From: Haberlea rhodopensis
Taxonomy: Eukaryota > Streptophyta > Magnoliopsida > Lamiales > Gesneriaceae
Direction: 5' to 3'
NCBI GenBank assembly: GCA_907163345.1
Contig: CAJQUN010000040.1
Span: 186,001-250,000, forward strand
Length of the DNA stretch: 64,000 nucleotides
The position numbers were made by a program, and so were the translations under genes. This document shows, piece after piece, positions 10,763-21,048 of this stretch (its first letter is position 1; each line of letters opens with the position of its first letter). The notes beneath the pieces are model-generated. The model did no database searches and was not told the DNA's origin. It saw only the letters and a program-made list of their open reading frames with translations.

Positions 10763-11852
10763 TTGGCGTGCTTCCAAAGAGGTTGAACAGCCAACTCAAA
10801 ATACTAAAAGTCATATTTCACAACTGATCGGCTAAGGAGAAAAGACGCCTACAAGATCGAGTTGTACCGCGAAGAAACAGCAAGCTGTTACAGCAAGCAA
10901 CTGTCAGTCTGTTGGGCATAACTCTTAGCTCGCTTGAACGAGACGATTCAGTATGGGTTGAAAAGCTAAGACAAAGATCTACAAGTCATATTTGGAAGTC
11001 AAAGACTGAGTCGGACGTTAAGATGGCCAAAAAGCTTCTGCAAGTCACGCCATGTGCTGCTGCATCCAACAAATAGAAAGTGGGAGCATCGCCTCGTATT
11101 TCGAGCATAACTCTCTCATACGAACTCGAAATCGAGTGATTCTTGATTCTCTGGAAAGCTAAGAGAAGTGCTACAACTTTCATGTAGATCACTTTACCCA
11201 TAATCAAAGAATCGAGAGCTACAAGCAACAGATCGGGAGAGCAATTTTATCAATCTGTTTTGTATCGAGCTGATTGCCGAGACTGATCCGGCCAGACTGA
11301 TCTGCCCAGACTGATCCGGCCAGACTGATCTGCCCAAGCTTGTCTTTGATCCGGCCAGACTGATATGTCCAAGCTGATTCGGCCAGACTGATATGTCCAA
11401 GCTGATCCGGCCAGTCCGGTCCGAAATACAAAGAACCCAGAAACCAGATTATGACGGTTGCAAGCTCCGGAAAGATGCAGAACCTTTTCCAACGGGCATA
11501 TTCTTGTGTCTAACGTATATATCATTACTTGGGGCTATATATACATGATTTGGAAGCTCAATGACAATTGATTGAAGATCAATCCAAGCAAGATCAAATC
11601 AAACCCACTTGGGATTCAAAATGGGCAGCTTACAAGAAGAGAACAGCTTGAAAGAGAGCAAGCCCAAATTTTAGGCACCACTTACCTTGCTATATCAGAT
11701 CTAGTTAGAGATCATTTGTGCCATATATATTCACTCTATTCATTGTATTTGAGAGCTTAATAGATGAGTGAATATCATTGTAATGGTTGATGATTCATCA
11801 CAACCGATTGAGAGGTCTTTGTATGTGAGACATTAAAGAACATACATAGTTG
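10763..11852 (-). repeat. Right arm of the palindrome (inverted partial LTR)
   Basis: It is the inverse of the left arm and carries U3, the TATA box (near 11531-11547) and part of R in plus orientation, but lacks the U5 end and any primer site. The two TATA boxes therefore point away from the centre. The arm ends at 11852, where unrelated gypsy leader sequence begins. Confidence 0.9.
11270..11425. repeat. Expanded tandem motif in the right palindrome arm
   Basis: Six or so copies of a motif built on GATCCGGCCAGACTGATCTG. It is the counterpart of 10090-10215 but longer, so the array changed length after the arms separated. Confidence 0.65.
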
Positions 11853-11868
11853 ATATTATTAAAACTAG

Positions 11869-11886
11869 TCCCCGGCAACGGTGCCA
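11869..11886 (-). other. Primer-binding site, tRNA-Asp type (gypsy)
   Basis: On the minus strand it reads TGGCACCGTTGCCGGGGA. That is one base from the complement of the plant tRNA-Asp 3' end (TGGCGCCGTTGCCGGGGA), a primer site widespread in plant Tat/Athila gypsy elements. Only about 16 bp of internal sequence remains beyond it before the palindrome. Confidence 0.8.
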
Positions 11887-11891
11887 AAACT

Positions 11892-12406
11892 TGATCGCTA
11901 TTATTTTAAACAGTATTTTTCAGTGTAGCAATTTTGTACCGCAAGTGCACGGCGACAAGCTTTAGTATAATGATATGAAAAATACGAATTGTCGATCCCA
12001 CGAGGACTAGGAAATAAGTATCAACCTCCACTAGTTTAACTATATTTAGCATACAAAAATTGGTTGTGATTAATTAACTAAATTGACTAATTAACTCAAT
12101 GATTAACCCAAACAAACAGTAGAGAATGAGAATAAAATCAATATAGACAATTATCAAGGCTTTCGGTTCACCCATGCAATCCCCCACAATTCGCCTATCG
12201 TTAAGAATTAAATTCAAACATTCTAAGGTGACGAGTTTTCCTAATGCACTTGTTATACCTTGGTCCGGTTACAACAAGTTTAATACTAAGATGCAACAAG
12301 ACAATGATCAAGCACTTATTTAACACTCGATATTGTATGTCGATTTATGAAAACTTCTAGCTTTCGATTACTAGATATCTATAGCTATCACACGTGTATT
12401 TGACTT
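11892..12406 (-). repeat. Gypsy LTR, 3' part (minus strand), left of the Sirevirus insertion
   Basis: The LTR terminus follows the tRNA-Asp-type primer site after a few bases. The text 'ccgcaagtgcacggcgacaa' and 'cgatcccacgaggact' resembles the R/U5 part of plant Tat/Athila LTRs. It is interrupted at 12406 by element C and resumes at 20250. Confidence 0.65.
12402..12406. other. Target-site duplication GACTT, left copy (element C)
   Basis: GACTT precedes the LTR at 12407 and is repeated at 20250-20254 just after the other LTR. A 5-bp duplication is typical of LTR-element integration and shows that C is complete. Confidence 0.92.
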
Positions 12407-13469
12407 TGTTAGGATCGGTCCGGAGTGTTTAGAGGGGGGGTGAATGAACACTCCGATAAAATTAATCCTTTTTTATTTCTCTCGGGTTAGTGAGTGAAAT
12501 CTAATTCTTAATCAACTTCTCAGCAGAATAGACTACTGGATATAACAGTGCGGAACGATCTGTTCTAGACTAGTAAGAACGGATCGATGGCTTTGAGAGT
12601 GTAACTTAGTGCGGAATGATAAAAGACAGAATATGTTTCTGGAAGTTCGAAGGTGGTGTAATTCTTCTACGTCTCCCCTTCTTCCAATTAAGGAAGAATT
12701 CCACTAGAAGACTTTGATTTATACAATCCTGTTGTACAAACCCGATTCAGCTGGATTTACCTCACTACCAGACTGAAACTCTTAGTCTCTCGATCTGTTC
12801 AGACACACACTGTCTGACAGTTACAATAGAATCTCACTTCTCTATCTTAGCAAAGAATACAAAAGACAGACTGATCTTGTCTATGCACACAATGATCCTA
12901 TGATGATCAAATATTACAATATGTTGTGCTTATGAAAACTTTCGGCTCAAGAATATCTGGACTTGTAAGCTTGTGCTGTTTTTGTTTTCTTTTTGTTTCT
13001 TGATTGATCAGCTCAGCACTTGGAGCTCTTTAGTTGCATCCTTATATAGTTGCTTGTACCAATGACATTATTTCCTTTTCTGTAATCTCTGAGTAAGCTT
13101 TAGTCTCATTCTTTTAGGCACTTGCCATTCTGGTCTATGCTTTCGGCGTCTGTCGGATAAGCTCTTCTTTGTCTTCTTACTTTTTAAGGTAATCTTCAGT
13201 CCTTGGTCTTTTTCAACATTAATTGCATCATTAAATGCTTCAATAAATAGCCGTTAATGATTCGGACTGAAGAATGAAGCTTATCCAACCTTGTCTGCTC
13301 TGATCTGATCTTTATTGAGCTGATCTCGTACTTCTATCTGGTCAGGCTGATGTTCATCGATCCCTTCTGATTTTTGCGATAGACCATATCGGCGTGATCT
13401 GCTTTGACACGGTTTTACAGCTTTGATCGGTCTGATCTGTTTTGTCATCTTTAAAATCCGGAACTAACA
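12407..13469 (-). repeat. 3' LTR of element C (1063 bp)
   Basis: Plus-strand ends are TGTTAGGATCGG and CCGGAACTAACA. A TATA box, minus-strand CTATATAAGG, lies at about 13041-13050. The polypurine tract adjoins at 13470. Confidence 0.92.
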
Positions 13470-13490
13470 AATTCCCCCTTTTTGATGATG
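13470..13490 (-). other. Polypurine tract of element C
   Basis: On the minus strand the bases before the LTR read CATCAAAAAGGGGGAATT, a purine-rich plus-strand primer directly at the 3' LTR. Confidence 0.8.
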
Positions 13491-13721
13491 ACAAAACCTA
13501 GCTTCTATGCCTTCTTAATCAAGCTTTGAATAGAATTCATGCAGCTCAATTTCGTCTTCTTGTTCAAAATAAATGAACGCTGTAAGTTGTAGTTCGGATC
13601 GATTGAGTCATTTTGTTCAAAATAAATGAACTAAGACTTAGATAAGTAACTGAAGAACTTCTGATTTTTTTATTGAGTAAAAAATCTGAAATACATTTAC
13701 ATGTCTGACTTAAATAGACAT

Positions 13722-14543
13722 CTACTTCTTTGCTGAGGACTGCTGAGCTGACCTGAAATTCTTATACTTTCCCCCCTTTTTGTCAGCAGCAATATCCTGA
13801 AGGAAATCTACGATCTGTGAGAGCTGAGCACAGATAGCATCCAGACGAGTGTCTTGAGCAATAAGGGACTTGGCGACGGAAGCCCGAACTTCAGTGGCCA
13901 TCTTGACCTGTTCTTTTCTCAGGCTGTTTTTATATGAAGCTTGCTGAGAGAACACGTCATTCAGTCCGCGCTGAATACAGCTAATGCTAGCCGTCATCTT
14001 ATCTCTGAAAGATTCAAAATCTAAGTATGTGGACCTTTGACTCTGATGAACTTCTCTGACTTGTTGAGATAGAGAGAGACAGTTATCAGAAAGGAATTGA
14101 AGTGACTTTGCCATAGATGGGGCTTCAGCGGATAAATGGTCCGGAGAGTGATCAGAAGGTGACGCAGTCAGATCAACTGTTGCTTGAATCCAGAGCATTT
14201 GAGCGCAACAGCTTCCAGCGGCAAGATATTCCGCCTCAGCTGTAGATGTGGCAATTGATGTTTGCTTCTTGCTAAACCATGAGATCAGTCTTTCACCTAG
14301 AAATTGACAGGTTCCACTGGTGCTCTTGCGATCAATCTTACACCCTGCATAGTCAGCGTCTGAATATCCAATTAAACTGAAATTTGAATCTTTGGAATAC
14401 CAAAGACCAACGTTCTGAGACCCTTTTAGGTATTTAAGAATGCGTTTAGCAGCAATAAAGTGAGATTGCTTTGGATCAGACTGAAATCTAGCGCATATGC
14501 AGACTGAAAACATAATATCAGGCCGGCTCGCTGTAAGATACAA
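13722..14543 (-). pseudogene. Copia RNase H N-terminal half joined to a coiled-coil C-terminal segment
   Basis: The frame has 273 codons. Residues 1 to about 120 are copia RNase H (TASRPDIMFSV, YSDADYAGCKIDRKST, STAEAEYLAAG). The frame then leaves the family after LWIQATVDL: the last third, which carries the CDN and H.RTKHID motifs, is absent. Instead about 150 residues of helical, Gln/Ser-rich sequence follow and end in AADKKGGKYKNFRS. I read the tail as the end of another element ORF brought in by an internal deletion. Without the last catalytic region the RNase H should be inactive. A frameshift near 14550 separates it from the RT. Confidence 0.75.
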
Positions 14544-15208
14544 TAGCGATCCATCAGACCTCGATACATAGTTACTTCAACTGCTGTTCCCCCTTCGTCT
14601 TTATCTAGCTTAATTGAAGGACTCATTGGAGTTGACGCAGTTGAACAAGTCTCCATTCCGAATCTTTTGAGAAGCTCTTTGGTATACTTGGTTTGATTGA
14701 TAAAAATACCATTGCTGAGCTGTTTGACTTGGAGACCCAAGAAAAATGATAGTTCTCCCATCATGTTCATCTCAAATTGTCCCTGCATTAACTTAGAGAA
14801 TTTCTCGCAGAGTTTGGGGTTAGTTGACCCAAAGATGATATCGTCAACATAAATTTGAACTAATAAAGTATGTTCCCCCTTAATAAATTTAAATAACGTT
14901 TTATCCACTGAGCCGATCTGAAAATTGTGGTTCAGAAGGAATTGAGATAGAGTATCATACCAGGCTCTTGGAGCTTGTTTCAGTCCATATACTGCTTTAT
15001 TCAGTAGATATACATGATCTGGGAGCGAGTGGTTCTAAAATCTAGGAGGTTGCTCAATGTAGACTTCCTCCTGAAGCTTACCATTTAGAAAAGCACTCTT
15101 TACGTCCATTTGAAATACTTTGAAGTCTTTAAAAGTAGCAAATGCAAGAAAGATTCGGATTGCTTCAAGTCTGGCGACTGGTGCAAAAGATTCATCGAAG
15201 TCGATTTC
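14426..15208 (-). pseudogene. Copia reverse transcriptase, palm region (element C)
   Basis: The frame continues the RT from 15208 downward: the region starting [13 protein letters not shown], then [25 protein letters not shown], and the catalytic YVDDIIFGS within 14426-14908. An in-frame TAG at 15035-15037 replaces a residue in the segment before NHSLPDHVYLL. The catalytic Asp pair is kept. A frameshift at about 14550 ends the frame before RNase H. Confidence 0.85.
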
Positions 15209-15850
15209 TTATTCTTGTCGGAAGCCTTGTGCCACCAGTCTGGCTTTGTTTCTAACCACCACTCCATCTGCGTCTAGCTTGTTTCTGAAAACCCATCTGG
15301 TTCCAATAACAGGCAGACCACTTGGCCTGGGGGTTAATCTCCAGACTTGATTTTGTTCAAATTGGTTAAGCTCTTCTTGCATGGCCTTTATCCAGTTATA
15401 ATCAGTCAAAGCTTCATCAATCTGTTTGGGTTCCAGATTAGATATAAAGGCCGCGTGAGTGAATTCATCCATCATCTGTCCTCTGGTTCTTATGGGTGCA
15501 GAAGGACTTCCTATTACTAGATCAGGTGGATGCCTTTTTGTCCATCGATAGCTTGATTCTGGATTATCTGGTCCAGATGGATTGGTAACAGTAGTATTAT
15601 CAGCATCCGCTTTAATATTAGAGTTCAGAACCTCTGGATCGGCTCGATCTGGAAGACCTTCAGTGCCTTGATCCGGTCTATCTGGTACTTTAGGTTCTGG
15701 TGGATTGTCTCTTGATCTATTAGCTACAATCTCATCATCACTGTTAGCTTCGAGATGGATATTTTCCATCTGATTTTGAATTAATTCCTTGTTACCCTCA
15801 ATACACAAGGATTCATCAAACACTACATGAACTGATTCTTCTACTGTCAA
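15209..15850 (-). pseudogene. Integrase-RT linker and RT N-terminus (element C)
   Basis: The first ~110 residues are an acidic, proline-rich linker typical between copia integrase and RT. They are followed by the RT start (DYNWIKAMQEELNQFEQNQVW, TRWVFRNKLDADG, NKARLVAQGFRQE). A TAA at 15209-15211 stops the frame just before the fingers/palm continue in the same frame, so this is one nonsense change in an otherwise continuous RT. The part between 15850 and 15974 still resembles the integrase C-terminus. Confidence 0.85.
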
Positions 15851-15973
15851 AGTTCGATTATTGAAGATGCGAAAAACTTTACTATTAGATGAATATCCTA
15901 AGAATATTCCATTATCCGACTTAGCTTCGAATGCTGTAAGATGATTCTTACCATTATTGTGAACGAAACATTT

Positions 15974-16927
15974 TCAACCAAATACATGAAGGTGAGAGAT
16001 AGATGGTCTGTTACCTGTCCATACTTCATATGGGGTTAGATTTAACTTCTTGTTAATCATGGATCGGTTTTGAGTGTAGCATGCAGTATTTACAGCTTCT
16101 GCCCAAAACTTTTGGGAAATGCCCGAATCTGCAAGCATTGTCCTTGCTGCCTCCTTAAGCGTTCTGTTCCTTCGTTCTGCAACTCCATTTTGTTGAGGAG
16201 TTCGAGCGGATGAGAATTCATGCTTAATTCCTTGGTCTTCTAGAAAGGATTCAAGATTCTGATTTGAGAATTCAGTGCCTTTGTCACTTCGAATTCTATC
16301 TATACTTGATGATTTCTCATTCTGAGTGCGTTTCAGCAGCTTGATCAACTTCGGACCGGTCTGATCTTTACTGCTCAAAAATATAGTCCATGTAAAACGT
16401 GAGTAATCATCAATAACAACAAGAGTATACCTCATTCCCCCTAAACTTGTTATTGGTATAGGACCAAACAAGTCCATATGTAATAGTTCTAAGCAGCGTG
16501 ACGAGGATTTGGCATTCTTGTTTTTGAATGATGATCTGATCTGTTTGCCCATTTGGCAAGCTTCACAGATCTTATCCTTGACAAAGTCGATCTTGGGCAG
16601 ACCGACAACTAAATCATGTTTACACAGGCTAGAGATAGTCTTAAAGTTGAGATGATTCAAGTGTTTATTATCATTATTCGCGATGAAGCAAGTAGGATTA
16701 TCAGGTTGAGCATAATTCCAGTTAATCTTATATGTGTTTCCATTTTGGATTCCTACAAGCATGGTCATACCGTCTGATGTTTTAACAGTGCAAGTGTGTT
16801 TGTGAAATTCTACAGCATAACCATTATCACATAATTGACTTATGCTAATCAGATTATAGCATAGATTTTCAACTAATAGCACATCATTGATAGTAATATT
16901 ACCATGGACAATCTTACCCTTGCCCAC
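15974..16927 (-). pseudogene. Copia integrase with GAG-pre-integrase region (element C)
   Basis: 317 codons are open. The zinc-binding region is altered: a KHLNH segment stands where the family has H..LGH, but CEAC is kept. The catalytic core shows the three acidic positions: LHMDLFGP, RIRSDKGTEF, and PQQNGVAERRNRTLKE. The frame stops at 15974 just after HLHVFG, before the C-terminal part of integrase. In an intact element this enzyme inserts the cDNA into the genome. It would be made as part of gag-pol, so the ATG at 16927 is not a true start. Confidence 0.85.
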
Positions 16928-17065
16928 GGTCTTACCTTCGAGTTATCCCCGAAGACAATCTTTGGACCAGTGCAATCTGTGACTTCAGACAGCAGCTCGA
17001 TGTTTCCTGTCATGTGACGAGAACACCCACTATCTAAGTACCAGTCCGACACTTGTTTCTTCAGT
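16928..17065 (-). pseudogene. Copia aspartic protease region (element C)
   Basis: The minus strand around 17060-16970 encodes SDWYLDSGCSRHMTG, then LLSEVTDCTGPKIVFGDN. That is the DSG-type active site and following strand of copia proteases, which cut the polyprotein. The region is separated from both the gag tail and the integrase frame by small frame changes. Confidence 0.7.
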
Positions 17066-17102
17066 ACCTGTCATCAAGCATAATTACTGTTGGTACCCAA
17101 TC

Positions 17103-18153
17103 CTACTTGGGTCCAGAACGGATTAGCCCTTTGGGAACCCCCACCTGAATCAGCTTTAATGGCTTGTGTGTGTCTGGTGTGATGTGAGCTGATCTATTTC
17201 GATGTTGTGTGTGATGATGTGTGCGATATGGAAGCATTTGATTCTTATAAGGTAATCTATATCTTCGTTGAACTGGTTTTGAGTTATAGTAGTTGGATGG
17301 TCTACCTTGCCTTAGATCTTGCACCTTTAGGTTTGGTCTGATAGACACAAAACTTGTTGGTGCCTTTTCTTTGGCTTGGGTAAAGTATCCAATTCCTTTT
17401 CTCAAACCTTGATCTACGAAGGAGACTCCCGCTTGAATAGTAGGCACTTCGGTTTCATATATTGTGCTAGATCTAACAAATGTCATTTGTTTGACTTTGT
17501 TTTTTACCAGCAACAATTCAGATTCATCTTTGGTGCAATCATTTATGTCAAAGCCTATGCCAGTGATGTCACCGGTATTTCTTTGTACCTCTTGCAATTC
17601 TTCCAGTGATGCTCTTGATTTTGTCCATGTTTTGAAAATATGAGAAAGTTTAGCATTTTGTGTGCTAATTCTCTTATTTTCTTCATGGAGCTGTTCATAA
17701 GAGATTTTCAGCTTATTTAGCTCAATCTTTAGATTATTGCACTCACCCAGCTCAAAGCAGCTTGATTTGATATTATCATCTATTTGATCATTGGATTTAG
17801 TGGGAAAATACATAAATATATGGTTTGTGGTCCGTGGCCCAAACACGGACCACAATTCTATTTTTATGAAAGAAAGAGTTCAACCATGCCATGTCAAATG
17901 ATTCAGCTAATATTCTATAATCATTAGCCATGTCTTGCAGTGCGTACATGAGCTCTTCATGTGTGAATTCATTTGAGTCAAGATCGAATACATCGTCTGT
18001 TTGACTCATTTCTTCGTCTGCCATTAGACATTGGATTTCTTCTTCGCTTTCGCTGGATGAGTATTCTGAGCTTTCTGATTCTGAGTCAGTCTGTGTCCAC
18101 TTGCTGTTACCTTCCTCTGCTACCAGAACCTTTTGAGACTTCCCATGATGATT
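17103..18153 (-). pseudogene. Coiled-coil gag tail of element C
   Basis: After the gag stop, the frame continues with an acidic, Ser-rich stretch (SESESSEYSSSESEEE), then MADEEMSQTDDVFDLDSNEF and, from 17855 down, a long heptad-like segment (NLKIELNKLKISYEQLHEENK). Such an acidic and coiled-coil region between zinc knuckle and protease is usual in SIRE-type elements. Stops and a frame change near 17800 break it. It ends in a basic, His/Tyr-rich stretch near 17103. Confidence 0.65.
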
Positions 18154-19077
18154 TTAATGGTCTTTGTAATGCTTCTTTTTCTTTTCATCACAATGTCTTT
18201 CTTTTCTCTCATCTTTCTTCGGTCTGGCGCAATCTGCGATAAAGTGTCCGGTCTTACCACAATTGTAGCAAGCCTGATCATTAACAGCATCGTCTTTTCT
18301 CGATTTATAGTGATGAGAAGGTTTGAAATTCCGTTTGTTCTTAGACATGAATTTACCAAATTTCTTGATAAATAATGACATAGCATCATTACTTATCTGT
18401 TCGACAGATCGGTCTGTTGAAGGGGTGGTCTGGTCTGGAATGGCTGCCAGTGATTTGTTTGGTTGAGAGATAAATGGCTCTGCTTCACCTCTGGTGATCA
18501 GTTCAAATTCATACGCCTTAAGATCTGCGAACAGATCATGGAGTTCAACTTTGTTCAGATCTTTAGATTCCCTCATTGCAATTGTCTTGACATCCCATTC
18601 CTTTGGCAATGCTCTCATGACTTTAAGAGCAATCTCTCTGTTAGAGTATTCCTTGCCCAGACCATTTAGTTCATTGATAATACTAGTGACTCTTTCATCA
18701 AACTCGTTTAGAGTTTCTCCAGGCTTCATTTTTATGCTCTCAATTTTTTGTAGAGCAACAGTCAGCTTGTTTTCCTTAGTCTGGTCGTTCCCTTCACATA
18801 GTTGTGCTATCTTCTCCCAAATTTCTTTGGCAGTTGAGCACATCTTGATCTTACTGAACATATTCTTGGCCAACGTTTTGAACAAGATGTCTTTGGCTAC
18901 GTTGTCTAGATTTGCTTTCTTCCTTTCTTCATTCGTCCAGAGGGATATGTCCTTCTCGACCATTTGGGGTTCACCACTAGTAATGGCAGTTGCTGTATTG
19001 ACTTTCAAAATCTTCATTGGTCCATCAGTGATGACGAACCACATATCGTCATCCTGTGCTGCCAGATGGGCTTGCAT
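18154..19077 (-). CDS. Gag capsid protein with zinc knuckle (element C), truncated
   Basis: The frame has 307 codons. Residues ~40-210 are a UBN2-type gag domain (LWTNEERKKANLDNVAKDIL, AKEIWEKIAQLCEG, NELNGLGKEYSNREIALKVMR, WDVKTIAMRESKDLN). A CCHC zinc knuckle, CYNCGKTGHFIADC, lies near residues 268-281. The protein would package element RNA into particles. The ATG at 19077 is unlikely to be the original start: family-like residues (KEDYDDWRIR) lie in frame just upstream and are preceded by a stop, and the primer site is only ~80 bp away, so the N-terminus and leader have been deleted. A TAA at 18154 ends the frame early. Confidence 0.8.
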   Translation of the reverse strand: MQAHLAAQDDDMWFVITDGPMKILKVNTATAITSGEPQMVEKDISLWTNEERKKANLDNVAKDILFKTLAKNMFSKIKMCSTAKEIWEKIAQLCEGNDQTKENKLTVALQKIESIKMKPGETLNEFDERVTSIINELNGLGKEYSNREIALKVMRALPKEWDVKTIAMRESKDLNKVELHDLFADLKAYEFELITRGEAEPFISQPNKSLAAIPDQTTPSTDRSVEQISNDAMSLFIKKFGKFMSKNKRNFKPSHHYKSRKDDAVNDQACYNCGKTGHFIADCARPKKDERKERHCDEKKKKHYKDH

Positions 19078-19154
19078 TCGGATTCTCCAATCATCATAGT
19101 CTTCTTTTGAATGATGACATCAGTCCAAGTATCTTTGATGATTAAGACAACCTT

Positions 19155-19166
19155 GCTCTGATACCA
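19155..19166 (-). other. Primer-binding site, tRNA-Met type (element C)
   Basis: The minus strand reads TGGTATCAGAGC, two bases from the 5' LTR end at 19169. It is complementary to the 3' end of initiator tRNA-Met. Confidence 0.9.
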
Positions 19167-19168
19167 CT

Positions 19169-20249
19169 TGTTAGGATCGGTCCGGAGTGTTTAGAGGGGG
19201 GGTGAATGAACACTCTGATAAAATTAATCCTTTTTATTTCTCTCGGGTTAGTGAGTGAAATCTAATTCTTAATCAACTTCTCAGCAGAACACACTACTGG
19301 ATATAACAGTGCGGAACGATCTGTTCTAGACTAGTAAGAACGGCTCGGTGACTTTGAGAGTGTAACTTAGTGCGGAATGATAAAAGACAGAATATGTTTC
19401 TGGAAGTTCGAAGGTGATGTAATCCTTCTACGTCTCCCCTTCTTCCAATTAAGGAAGGATTCCACTAGAAGACTTTGATTTATACAATCCTGTTGTACAA
19501 ACCCGATTCAGCTGGATTTACCTCACTACCAGACTGAAACTCCTAGGCTCTCGATCTGTTCAGACACACATTGTCTGACAGTTACAATAGAATCTCACTT
19601 CTCTATCTTAGCAAAGAATACAAAAGACAGACTAATCTTGTCCATGCACACAATGATCCTATGATGATCAAATATTACAATATGATGTGCTTATGAAAAC
19701 TTTCGGCTCAAGAATATCTAGACTTGTAAGCTTGTGCTGCTTTTTGTTTTCTTTTTGTTTCTTGATTGATCAGCTAGCACTTGGAGCTCTTTAGTTGCAT
19801 CCTTATATAGTTGCTTGTACCAACGACATTATTTCCTTTTCTGTGCAACTCTAGACTTTGTTCAATCTCTGAGTAAGCTTTAGTCTCATTCTTTTAGGCA
19901 CTTGCCATTCTGGTCTATGCTTTCGGCGTCTGTCAGATAAGCTCTTCTTTGTCTTCTTACTTTTTAAGGTAATATTCAGTCCTTGGTCTTTTTCAACATT
20001 AATTGCATCATTAAATGCTTCAATAAATAGCTGTTAATGATTCGGACTGAAGAATAAAGCTTATCCAACCTTGTCTGCTCTGATCTGATCTTTTTTGAGC
20101 TGATCTCGTGCTTCGATCTGGTCAGGCTGATGTTCATCGATCCGTTCTGATTTTTGCGATAGACCATATCGGCGTGATCTGCTTTGACACGATTTTACAG
20201 CTTTGATCGGTCTGATCTGTTTTGTCATCTTCAAAATCCGGAACTAACA
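19169..20249 (-). repeat. 5' LTR of element C (1081 bp)
   Basis: It has the same ends as the LTR at 12407 and near-identical sequence. It contains a 19-bp stretch (near 19846-19864) missing from the other LTR. A TATA box in minus orientation is at about 19801-19810; transcription would run leftward into gag-pol. Confidence 0.92.
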
Positions 20250-21048
20250 GACTTTATCTCTCGATATCAGTCTGAAATCCACGGTTTAGTTTACTCTATC
20301 GTATCACAATTTCCTATGGTCAATTCAATTGTAATAAATAATTAATCAATGATATTAATCAATTGAAAGCATGAACACAACAAATTAAACTCAAAGAATT
20401 ATAAGAATCATTCAAAACTCAAATTAAATTGTGGGTTCAAAACATGGGATCCCTAAGTCTTGACATCAAAACTTAGCCAAAAATCATAATCAAATAACAA
20501 TGTAAAATCATGTTTTTAAAACAAATTAAACATTGATAATCTGAAAATAAAAGTAGAACTAAGTTTAGAAATACTAAATAATGCTAGGCGTTGATTCCTT
20601 GCGTTGCTCCGTCTTCCCATCTCTTCCAATGCGTCTTCTCTTTAATGGTTATGTTGTATGATGGTTTGAGAGGATTTGAGAGTGATGGAGGCTGCTTGTA
20701 GGGTTGAATATGAGCCAAAAAGTCCCTTTATTTCATCCAATATCTTCTATATATTGTGCTGGAGGAGTCTTCAATTCTTTGGACACAAAATAGCTTGATA
20801 AGGAACAAAATCTCGATTTTTTCGGGTTTGGCGATAGATCTTCGTTAGTTGCCGACCGATCGCCAAAACATTCTGGATAAAATAACCAAAATTTATATAT
20901 CCGCGATCGATCGCGGGGGTCTCGCGATCGATCGTGAACCTGCGTTGGCTTAGTGTGTTTTTTGTGTAGCTGGCGATCGATCGCGAGCTTTTGGACGATT
21001 GATCGCGGTGTCAAAATTCTTGAAAAATTATTTTGGTTTGTGATGTCA
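20250..21048 (-). repeat. Gypsy LTR, 5' part (minus strand), right of the Sirevirus insertion
   Basis: It continues the LTR interrupted at 12406; the first 5 bp are the duplicated GACTT. A TATA-like stretch lies near 20749-20757. U3, to its right, holds four GCGATCGATCGC-like palindromes (20903-21006). The proposed end at 21048 (TGA...TCA termini) is a guess from terminal bases. The joined LTR would be about 1.3 kb. Confidence 0.5.

Larger units (their letters stand above)
9085..11852 (-). mobile_element. Copia LTR plus inverted LTR copy (large palindrome)
   Basis: On the minus strand this holds about 200 bp of leader (9085-9280), a tRNA-Met primer site (9281-9293), one LTR (from 9296) and then an inverted copy of most of that LTR up to 11852. 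No coding region remains. The leader abuts the break in element A at 9084. The inverted copy abuts a gypsy leader at 11853. The structure could come from two opposed insertions followed by deletion, or from a rearranged reverse-transcription product. Confidence 0.7.
12407..20249 (-). mobile_element. Complete Sirevirus-type Ty1/copia element C
   Basis: C is 7843 bp on the minus strand. It has LTRs of 1081 bp (5', 19169-20249) and 1063 bp (3', 12407-13469), a perfect TSD, a tRNA-Met primer site, a polypurine tract, gag, protease, integrase, RT and an RNase H fragment. The large gag with a zinc knuckle and coiled-coil tail, and an LTR terminus reading TTAGGATCGGTCCGG then TTTAGAGGGGGGGTGAAT, fit the Sirevirus (SIRE) lineage. 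The LTRs differ by few substitutions and one 19-bp gap (present near 19846, absent near 13083), so insertion is fairly recent. Its genes carry several stops, a frameshift and an internal deletion, so it is unlikely to be autonomous. Confidence 0.92.

Noticed and set aside
18494..19099. Plus-strand frame of 201 codons opposite gag of element C
   Set aside because: Antisense shadow of the gag frame without any domain.
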